Positions 53,869-61,542 of a DNA stretch of 64,000 bases are shown in pieces. A program made the translations under genes and the position numbers. The notes beneath the pieces are model-generated. The model had not been told where the DNA came from. It did no database searches and saw only the letters and a program-made list of their open reading frames with translations. Where the stretch lies: NCBI GenBank assembly GCA_023212725.1, contig JALBYF010000034.1, positions 62,001 through 126,000 of the forward strand, read 5' to 3'. Source of the stretch: Tranzscheliella williamsii. Lineage: Eukaryota; Basidiomycota; Ustilaginomycetes; Ustilaginales; Ustilaginaceae. Within the stretch, counting starts at the first letter, position 1; each line of letters opens with the position of its first letter.

Positions 53869-56466
53869 ATGATCGCCTCACTTCGACCGCTTTCGACGAC
53901 CGAGCTCTCCACCAGCAATCAATCGGACCAACAGCCTAGGTCTCACAGGATGGTCGGCCCCCCCAACCCTTATCTTACACCGACTGCAGCACATTCTCAC
54001 TCACAGTCCGGCGGACCGGCCAAGGCCATTGCAGCATCGCAAGACGTGACCACTTCAGGGCCCAGCGCACAGTCACGCCAACGCTCATGGCACCATCCTT
54101 ATGCGCAGGCACAGCGCGCCTCGTTTCACAGTGGCGCGGTCCTTGGCGACCTCTCCTTTGATGTCAAACGACCTACACAGGATTTTTCTTCTCATCAAGA
54201 CCTTAGCGCTGATCCCCGCCGGCGGTCTCTGACACAGCATTTTGATCAAAACTTTGGACCAGCTGCATCCCGCGATCACAGAGTGGATATCGCGCCGGCT
54301 CAGCCACAGAATATCTCGGTGCTACCGCCGCGGTCTTTCCATGACAGCAATGATCGAACAAGCCAGGTTGGACCTAGTCGCCGCGGCAGGTCGCATACGT
54401 TAACCCTGCCGCATTTTGATGCCTCCCGTTTGCGAGGATCATCATTTGGAGCGGGTCGAGTAGATTCATCCCTTGACATTCCAGGGCATGGTCTCACCGA
54501 CGAGAGTATCATGCCACCCAGATCCTGGGAGGATCATCGCGTCCGAATGGAGAATCTATTTCCCAGAGCCGGCGAACTTTCCGAACATCAGCGAATCTCA
54601 CCCCCCTTGAACATGGCCTCAAGACTGTCACCCCTTTTGTTCGCACCCCTTGGTCCGGGACAGGATCCACGCACTCCATACGCGCGCAGGGGTTCAATTC
54701 AGATTTCTCCAGCAACCGCCAGCGGGCCCCGATCTGTCAGAGCTCCGTCCTTGCGTTCCAGGCCGGGCACGCCTATTTCTCCCCTTAATATGGAGAATCT
54801 TTCAATGGAAGAAGCGAGCATCCCATCGGCATCAGGTGTAACCGTTCCTATCTCGCAGCAAAGGTCCCCAAGCGACCCGAGAGGACGGCCCGATTATTTC
54901 GGACAGGGCGCACTCGAGCGGTCTCGTGGTGGCGTTGGCCCCATGCCATACGAGGGACGGCGAAGCCCCTCAGTTCTTCCGCCCGCTTATGGTCATCGCT
55001 ACGACTCGCGTGAATATGCACCGCACGGCGCTCCGGTTTTCAACAACAGCCACTACACCACTGTTGAGCAACCAAGACCCCAGCCATCTTTCAACGGTAA
55101 TCAAACTCGTATGACTTCCAGCCAGGCGTTCTATCCGAGCTCTGTTGCTCCTCCAGACGCTTTGAATCAGGAGCGGTTCGGTAATTTGCATGCGCAGCCT
55201 GGTTATTCACCAGCCAGCGGCTTGCCAGATTTCCATCACCAAGCTGATTACATACAATCGAGCAGAATGAATCACGGCAGCACAGCAGGGCTCGCGGGCC
55301 AGCCGCCACCTACCGTTGACCGCATCGCTCATAGTCGCCGAAGGAGGCGACCTCCTTACAGCTACGCTTCCATGATCACGCAAGCTATTGCTTCCTCGCC
55401 CGAGGGACGCATGACACTGCGGGAAATCTATACATGGATCAGCACCAACTTCCCCGGCTACCCGATGACCGGCTCCGACTCGCAAGGCTGGCAGAATACT
55501 GTACGCCATAACCTGTCTCTGGGAAAGATTTTCATCAAGAAGGCTAGGACGGCGCAGGACATCTACGACAGTTGCTCATCGGGTAACCCGTCGCAAAGCC
55601 AGGCTGCACGAGGCAAAGGTGGATGGTGGACTCTGCATCCTGTCGTCCTGGCTCAGATCAAATCGGGACAGAGGACGCATAGTGATGAATTTGATGACAT
55701 TGAGCGCCTCGTCGAAATCGAGTCTGCCTCCTCTACCACTTTGGCGCTCGCAAGTGGTCAGACACCCGGTTCGTCGTCCAGCAATACGCCTGGTAACCAG
55801 ATGGGCGCCTTCAGTGCATCTCTTGTGGCCACACCTAGTCGACAGCGAAGCTACTCGGACTCGATCGACTCGAAAGCGGCCGAACATCGTCGCCTAGTAC
55901 CTAGCGACCAAGCATCGACTGCTCCGGTTAGTCGAGAGGGCTCTGTGCGATCTGGTGGTCGGCCTGTTCATCCGTCTCTCACTCTTACTCGAGACCATAG
56001 TGACGATCGGGGTATGGAGAGTGAATACGTCAGGTCCCCCGAAGACATGCCTTCCGTGCTGCAACGCCAGAGCGGACCTGCCATCGAGTCGGTTCGCGGT
56101 GATCTACAGCGCCGGACTCGTGGCCATACTATTGGGACAAACATGCCGATGCTGCCTTCGCGATATGGGTATGCATACAATGATAGCCAGCTTAACGACG
56201 ATAGGTATACAGCCAGAGAGGGGCACTATTTGGGAGCAGGCGCTCGACGCAGCAGCGGCGGCGTCATCTCTGGTGCTCAAGGCACAGCCGACGATGTCGA
56301 GATGGACGCCTCGAACGGTCAGAGAGATTCTAAGGCCGTCTTGCAAGAGGCTCGAGAGACGCTTGCTACTTCTCAAAAGCAGCTTCACCCGCATATTGAC
56401 GGAGCATCGGAAGATGTGAAAGACGGTGCCGGCCCCATGGCTATCCGAGGCCTGCTTAATAGCTAG
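53869..56466 (+). CDS. Forkhead (winged-helix) transcription factor
   Basis: DNA-binding regulator with one forkhead domain at about residues 490-595: RRPPYSYASMITQAIASSPE, MTLREIYTWISTNFPGYP and QGWQNTVRHNLSLGKIFIKK. Helix 3, WQNTVRHNLSL, carries the canonical N..RH base contacts. A Gly/Ser/Gln-rich insert separates it from the closing GGWWTLHPVV strand. The remaining 865 residues are disordered, Ser/Pro/Arg-rich, with many possible SP phosphosites. There is no FHA domain, so it is not an Fkh1/Fkh2-type protein; it belongs with Sep1/Mei4/Hcm1-like fungal factors or a smut-specific one. The ATG at 53950 (context ACAGGATGG) would shorten it by 27 residues. The long upstream gap suggests complex regulation. 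Confidence 0.9.
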   Translation: MIASLRPLSTTELSTSNQSDQQPRSHRMVGPPNPYLTPTAAHSHSQSGGPAKAIAASQDVTTSGPSAQSRQRSWHHPYAQAQRASFHSGAVLGDLSFDVKRPTQDFSSHQDLSADPRRRSLTQHFDQNFGPAASRDHRVDIAPAQPQNISVLPPRSFHDSNDRTSQVGPSRRGRSHTLTLPHFDASRLRGSSFGAGRVDSSLDIPGHGLTDESIMPPRSWEDHRVRMENLFPRAGELSEHQRISPPLNMASRLSPLLFAPLGPGQDPRTPYARRGSIQISPATASGPRSVRAPSLRSRPGTPISPLNMENLSMEEASIPSASGVTVPISQQRSPSDPRGRPDYFGQGALERSRGGVGPMPYEGRRSPSVLPPAYGHRYDSREYAPHGAPVFNNSHYTTVEQPRPQPSFNGNQTRMTSSQAFYPSSVAPPDALNQERFGNLHAQPGYSPASGLPDFHHQADYIQSSRMNHGSTAGLAGQPPPTVDRIAHSRRRRRPPYSYASMITQAIASSPEGRMTLREIYTWISTNFPGYPMTGSDSQGWQNTVRHNLSLGKIFIKKARTAQDIYDSCSSGNPSQSQAARGKGGWWTLHPVVLAQIKSGQRTHSDEFDDIERLVEIESASSTTLALASGQTPGSSSSNTPGNQMGAFSASLVATPSRQRSYSDSIDSKAAEHRRLVPSDQASTAPVSREGSVRSGGRPVHPSLTLTRDHSDDRGMESEYVRSPEDMPSVLQRQSGPAIESVRGDLQRRTRGHTIGTNMPMLPSRYGYAYNDSQLNDDRYTAREGHYLGAGARRSSGGVISGAQGTADDVEMDASNGQRDSKAVLQEARETLATSQKQLHPHIDGASEDVKDGAGPMAIRGLLNS

Positions 56467-58519
56467 AGGGGTCTTTTCTCCAACCCGCACTTGCGTGCGT
56501 GTTTAAGCGTGCGCTTGAAATGAGCGGCGCTAGGATCATGCCCGTCGATCGCACTCCCCTTCTTCCACCTTTCGGACATATTTGCTTGGATTTGCCGACA
56601 CACCTGAATGATCCGTATCGATACCCGCACAGAGACTCGCTTTGGGCATGTTCCATCCCACCTCCCGAAGAGCATACAATGTGTTTCTGCTAGCGTTTCA
56701 GGCAAGCCAGATCCGCTTTCGCATCTTTTCATGTCATCCTGGCTTCTGATTGTGGTGTCATACTGGCTTGTGATTGTGGTGTCATACTGACTCGTAATGG
56801 TGGTTCTTCTGTGCTGGACGAGGGCTGGGAATGGTAGTGAGGGCAGGCTTACTTTACACACCGCATGGGCAGCATCCGTGGCCCCCTTGGCTGGAGGGGG
56901 TGACCCAGGGCGTTGACCGGTGATGTCGCCGGCCGCGTGATCTTACCTGAGGTTCAGCGGAGCAGTACAGCGCCGTCCGTAGCCTAGGAAGCGGGTCAAG
57001 GCACTTACAGGGGCGGCGTGGTGGCCATCGCGAATGCTTACTCTAGGACCATGTAGCTACTCGCGCGTACGAAGTTGATGTGGGCAGTTTGTGGCATCGG
57101 AAGGTGGTGGCCCCGATGTCAATCGAATCGGGGTAACTTCTTGATGTAACACGCAGATATTTACAGATGGATTGCATTCACATTGTGATTTCCGACTTGG
57201 CGAAGAATCCATCGACTGTTTGCTGGTTGCACGTGGGTGGTCTACGCGTTCTAATTGGTCGGGGGACGTTGGCGGAGACGTTGGCCGCTGTGGTTGCCAC
57301 GCGTAGGCCTGGACGAGCTGATGGGCCTGTGGCTGGCACGACGCAGCACCGCGGTTCGGACGGGTACCTGTCGGTCGCCAAACACCGAACGGATGGCGAC
57401 GGAACACCACGCTTGGCTAGAGGTAGTGTACTGGCGCCGAACGCTTCCTGCACTCAAGGTCGAGACGGAACGGTGAAAGGCAATGTGATTTGCTGAGCTT
57501 GTTGCCCGCTAGCCACGTTCGCACCGTGCAGGAGCGATTCACTGGACGCATCAAGCAATCACAAGGAGAGTGCAAAGTCCATCAGAGCTGAGTCCCAACT
57601 CGACCATGCGGCGCGAACAGCCGAAGAACAGCACCGTCGGGTGCAGTCAGAGCATTCACGATGGCTATGGAGGGACCGCCATCGGTATTGGCAGCAGGCG
57701 CTGTCGATGTATTCATGTTCTTGGCGCTGTTTTGACGAGCCTCGACCATGTTGGACCTTAATCGAGCGGAATCCCAAGTCCAACAACATAAATCCCCATG
57801 CGAGATGCGAATGGCAAGCCTATGCAGACAGTTGAGGGAGCTAGCCAAATCGGCTGCAAATTGGTGTAATAATAGCGTCCGCTACAGTAGCTCGAATCCA
57901 ACCCGCCAAAACCCACAGGGCCGAACGACGTTGGTAATGCAGCTCACTATTCTACACGTCGGTCTCCATTTTGGGATGCCATCTTCAAATTCAGCGATTC
58001 CACGCACTTTCTCCGCAACAAGCCAAGGTGATCCCAAGCATTCCCTCGAGGTCGCACCTCTAGAGCAGTCACAGTAATGACTACGTACGAATACGTACCT
58101 CTTTGCATCCCATTCGTCACGTTCTACAAGTCTGTGCGTCTGTCTTCCATACCTGCAGCTGTTCTAGACTTGCCCTTTCACTCTCTTGATTCTTTCAGTA
58201 GTACCTGCCTCCGCACGTCCACCAGGCTGGCCGTTTCTTCTCCCTCTCCTCCTCCTCCACCACCTCCTCCTCCTCCTCCTCTTCTCTCCTCCGTCGTCTG
58301 GGTCGTCTTGGTCGTCTGGGTCGTTTAGATTTGCTCTCCATCTTCGTACAAGTTTTACCTCGAGCCTATTCCGACATCGCTTCCAGGCTGTCCTCTGCTC
58401 GGTCGTACGGCTTCGCTAGTCCAGCTCAAGTCAGGTCGTAGAGAACGATCAAGAGCGTGGTGACCCCTACCAGCCTCATTTTCGTCGTACGAGCGCCCGT
58501 TCCCCCCACTCGCCTCACG
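56467..58519. other. 2-kb gap between forkhead gene and VTC4
   Basis: No supported gene. It contains a 24-bp tandem repeat (56740-56806, separate entry), a short perfect stem (CCCCCT..AGGGGG near 56882-56900) and, just before VTC4, a CTCCTC microsatellite followed by GTCGTCTGGGTCGTCTTGG-type repeats at 58236-58330. A minus-strand frame at 57582-57848 is the most protein-like of the small ORFs but has no recognisable domain. The last 350 bp are probably the VTC4 leader. Confidence 0.5.
56740..56806. repeat. 24-bp tandem repeat, about 2.8 copies
   Basis: Units 56740-56763 and 56764-56787 (TGGCTT-C/G-TGATTGTGGTG then TCATAC) differ at one base. A third, diverged partial unit (TGACTCGTAATGGTGGTTC) follows. 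It lies about 280 bp after the forkhead stop. Confidence 0.8.
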
Positions 58520-61303
58520 ATGAAGTTCGGTCGGACTATCAAGACCTCTCTCTATGCAGAGTGGGCGCCCAAATACCTTCAGTATTCCGAACTGAAGAAG
58601 GAGATCAAGAACCGCATCGCCAAGAACAACGGCACATGGACGGATAAGGATGAAGATGAATTCGTTGCCCTTCTCAGCAAGGAGCTTGACAAGGTATACG
58701 ACTTCCAGAAGATCAAGGTAAGTCGCCTTTTTTACAATTTAGCAGCTGATGAAGTAGAAAGAGCCAAAACTCATCGATACTCACCTCTCTTCGTTTGTCT
58801 ACTGCTCCGTATGCGTCGCTTCGACCCAACCCAGGTGGCCGAAATCACGGAGCGAATCAAACAAGCTCAATCGGAAGTGACCCTTCTCGTCTCTTCACGA
58901 CCCAACTCCTCCGCTTCGCTTCCTTCTTGTGCCAACTCACGCCCTTCCTCCCGCGCTGGCTCGGAGCCAGATCAAGACGACAGCAGAAAGCGACGCAGCA
59001 CAGACCGTGACGACGTCGGTCTTTATGCTGCTCACGATGCCGGATCGGACGACGAATTCGACACCGACACCGAGGACAATGATGCTTATGAGGAACGCTT
59101 CCTCGAGCTCGAAGAGCGTCTGGCTATCGTCATCGCTGATGTACACGATCTGGCCCTCTTCACCAAGCTCAACTATACCGGCTTCCATAAGATTGTCAAG
59201 AAGCATGACAAACAGACCGGACGCCTTCTTCGAAAGGAATTTGTTCAACACTACCTCACCTCTCGGCCTTTCTACAAGGAGAATTACGATCAGCTCATTG
59301 TCAAGCTCTCCAAGCTTTTCGATCTGGTTCGAACACGAGGCAACCCTATCAAAGGTGATTCCAGCGCCGGTGGTAGTCAATCCGCTTTCGTCCGTCAGAC
59401 CACCAAATATTGGGTTCACCCTGACAACATTGTGCCGCTCAAACTCATCATCTTGAAGCATCTGCCCGTGCTCGTCTTCAACCCCGACAAGGACTTTCAG
59501 CAGGAAGACTCTGCCATCACCTCCATTTACTACGACAATGAGGATTTGGAACTTTACCTCGGTCGACTTGAAAAGACCGAGGGTGCAGAGGCGATTCGTC
59601 TTCGATGGTACGGCGGCATGAATACCAAGCAGATCTTTGTCGAACGCAAAACGCACAGAGAGGACTGGACTGGCGAAAAGTCGGTCAAGGCTCGATTCCC
59701 GCTCAAGGAAGAAAATGTCAATGCTTGGATGAGGGGCGAGTACACCATGGATGAAACCTTTGAGGCTCTGCGAAAGAATGGCAAGAAATCCGACAAGGAG
59801 GTTGACTCGATGCTTCAGCTCGCCAATGAAGTACAATACGCCGTCCTCGAGCGAAAACTGCAGCCCGTCATGCGCAGCTTCTACAACCGTACCGCTTTCC
59901 AGCTTCCCGGAGACGCTCGAGTACGAATCTCGCTCGATACCGAGTTGAGCCTGGTGCGAGAAGACAACTGGGACGGACGGCAGCGCGCCGGTTCGAATTG
60001 GAGGCGTACAGACATTGGTATTGATTACCCCTTTGACCAGCTTCCCACCGAGGACATCGAACGATTCCCGTATGGCGTCCTTGAGGTCAAACTTCAGACT
60101 CAGCTCGGCCAAGAACCCCCGCAGTGGATCCGGGAACTTGTCAGCAGTCACTTGGTCGAGGCAGTGCCCAAATTTTCCAAGTTCATCCATGGATGTGCTA
60201 CGCTGCTACCTAACCGTGTAGACCTGGTTCCCTTCTGGCTTCCCCAGATGGACATTGATATCCGCAAACCTCCAAATAACACGCTCTCTATCGAGAGACC
60301 CGGCTCCTCCACCCACAGCCCCGCCACTGCATCCCGACCTGACACGCCCGCATCCAGCACCGGCCCTATGCCCTACCACGAGCCCATTTCGGAAGACGAG
60401 TTCGAGGGGGTTGACGACGATGAGGACAGAGAGCATGCCATGGCAGACGAGAATCACGAGGCCGACAATGTGGGTATCTCGGCCTTTGATCCTCGCATCC
60501 GAGAGGCAAGAGAGGAGCGTGAGAGAAACATGAAGGAGCGGCAGCAGGAGCTTGAGAAACTGCGACGCGAAAATCCTGACAAGACTTTCAACATGGCTGA
60601 CGGTACCCTCGCGGTCGCGTCATCCTCGATTGCGCCCGAGCGATCCTCAGCGTCGCGGTCCAAGTCGAATGCCCCCACCAGAGCAGAGATCCTGGCTCCC
60701 TCCCATCAGTACGACAATCACTTTTTCTCCAAGCTGACTCCGAAGAACATCCAGCGTCTATGGAAGACCAAGGGCTCCAGTCACGAGCAGGAGGACGACC
60801 AAACAGACGCCGAAGAGGACGATGAGGATGACCGGATCCGACGGGCCTTGGAAGGCAACGATGAAGAAGTCCCGCGGGGTTCCAACGTAGAGTACGTGCG
60901 AACGTTCCGCGCACAGCCGGGTAAGAAGGTCAGCATTCCGATCCGCATTGAACCCAAGGTGTATTTTGCAAACGAGCGGACCTTTCTCAAGTGGCTCGAG
61001 TTCAACGTCTATCTCTCAGCCCTGGCCGTTGGACTGCTCAACTTTAGCTCTCCGCGGGACCGGACCGGCCTGATCGCCAGTACCTTCTTCACCATGATTG
61101 CGCTGATCGGGATCGCCTATTCTGGTGTCATCTACGTCATCCGTGCTCTCAAGATCCGCCAGCGAGAGAGCAGCAACATTTACTTTGACGCTTACGGACC
61201 TACCATCCTCTGCGCAGCTATCCTGGCGGCTGTGGTGGTCAACTTCTTGCTCCGCTTGTTTGAAAGCCACGACCACAGAACCCTGCGAGGCGTCCTCAAC
61301 TGA
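58520..61303 (+). CDS. VTC4: VTC4, polyphosphate polymerase of the vacuolar transporter chaperone complex
   Basis: Catalytic subunit that makes polyphosphate from ATP at the vacuolar membrane and passes it into the lumen. Exons 58520-58717 and 58835-61303 give 888 residues. The SPX domain opens the protein (MKFGRTIKTSLYAEWAPKYL, then YSELKKEIKNRI). The VTC tunnel domain follows (TKYWVHPDNIVPLKLIILKH, RLRWYGGMNTKQIFVERKTH, REDWTGEKSVKARF, SFYNRTAFQLPGDARVRISL, YGVLEVKLQTQLGQEPPQWI), with the Arg/Lys/Glu active-site residues in place. It matches Vtc4 far better than Vtc2/3. Three membrane helices close it (about 790-880). The start is the first ATG; the frame extends upstream only through GTG. 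An acidic, Ser-rich linker separates the VTC domain from the membrane part. Confidence 0.96.
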   Translation: MKFGRTIKTSLYAEWAPKYLQYSELKKEIKNRIAKNNGTWTDKDEDEFVALLSKELDKVYDFQKIKVSRLFYNLAADEVERAKTHRYSPLFVCLLLRMRRFDPTQVAEITERIKQAQSEVTLLVSSRPNSSASLPSCANSRPSSRAGSEPDQDDSRKRRSTDRDDVGLYAAHDAGSDDEFDTDTEDNDAYEERFLELEERLAIVIADVHDLALFTKLNYTGFHKIVKKHDKQTGRLLRKEFVQHYLTSRPFYKENYDQLIVKLSKLFDLVRTRGNPIKGDSSAGGSQSAFVRQTTKYWVHPDNIVPLKLIILKHLPVLVFNPDKDFQQEDSAITSIYYDNEDLELYLGRLEKTEGAEAIRLRWYGGMNTKQIFVERKTHREDWTGEKSVKARFPLKEENVNAWMRGEYTMDETFEALRKNGKKSDKEVDSMLQLANEVQYAVLERKLQPVMRSFYNRTAFQLPGDARVRISLDTELSLVREDNWDGRQRAGSNWRRTDIGIDYPFDQLPTEDIERFPYGVLEVKLQTQLGQEPPQWIRELVSSHLVEAVPKFSKFIHGCATLLPNRVDLVPFWLPQMDIDIRKPPNNTLSIERPGSSTHSPATASRPDTPASSTGPMPYHEPISEDEFEGVDDDEDREHAMADENHEADNVGISAFDPRIREAREERERNMKERQQELEKLRRENPDKTFNMADGTLAVASSSIAPERSSASRSKSNAPTRAEILAPSHQYDNHFFSKLTPKNIQRLWKTKGSSHEQEDDQTDAEEDDEDDRIRRALEGNDEEVPRGSNVEYVRTFRAQPGKKVSIPIRIEPKVYFANERTFLKWLEFNVYLSALAVGLLNFSSPRDRTGLIASTFFTMIALIGIAYSGVIYVIRALKIRQRESSNIYFDAYGPTILCAAILAAVVVNFLLRLFESHDHRTLRGVLN
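58718..58834 (+). other. In-frame intron of VTC4 (117 nt, no stop)
   Basis: Donor AAG-GTAAGT and acceptor AACCCAG flank 117 nt (39 codons) with no stop, so a gene finder can read through it. Removal joins DFQKIK to VAEITERIKQAQSEV, the spacing seen in other SPX domains; the 39 retained residues (VSRLFYNLAAD onward) match nothing in the family. Confidence 0.85.
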
Positions 61304-61542
61304 TACCGCTGCGACTCGTACTTTAACCTTACCGATCCGAGAGGTTAGCTCGAGCATCGTAGTTGACTGGGCAGCAGCCCTTTCTTTCTCCACTAGGACG
61401 TCTTTCATGTAACCATGTCACTGCCACATCTTCCGTATGCTAATTTGTCACACACGCCAACGCTAGCTTGGAGGGGAGAGACGAGGTGGAACTGGATTGC
61501 AGGAAAGAATAGATGCATTGCACGGGGAAAGGGGTGGCGAAA

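Noticed and set aside
57167..57496. Small plus- and minus-strand ORFs after the forkhead gene
   Set aside because: Mutually overlapping and without conserved pattern; a tRNA or other RNA gene was also looked for and no B-box-like GGTTCGANNCC was found.
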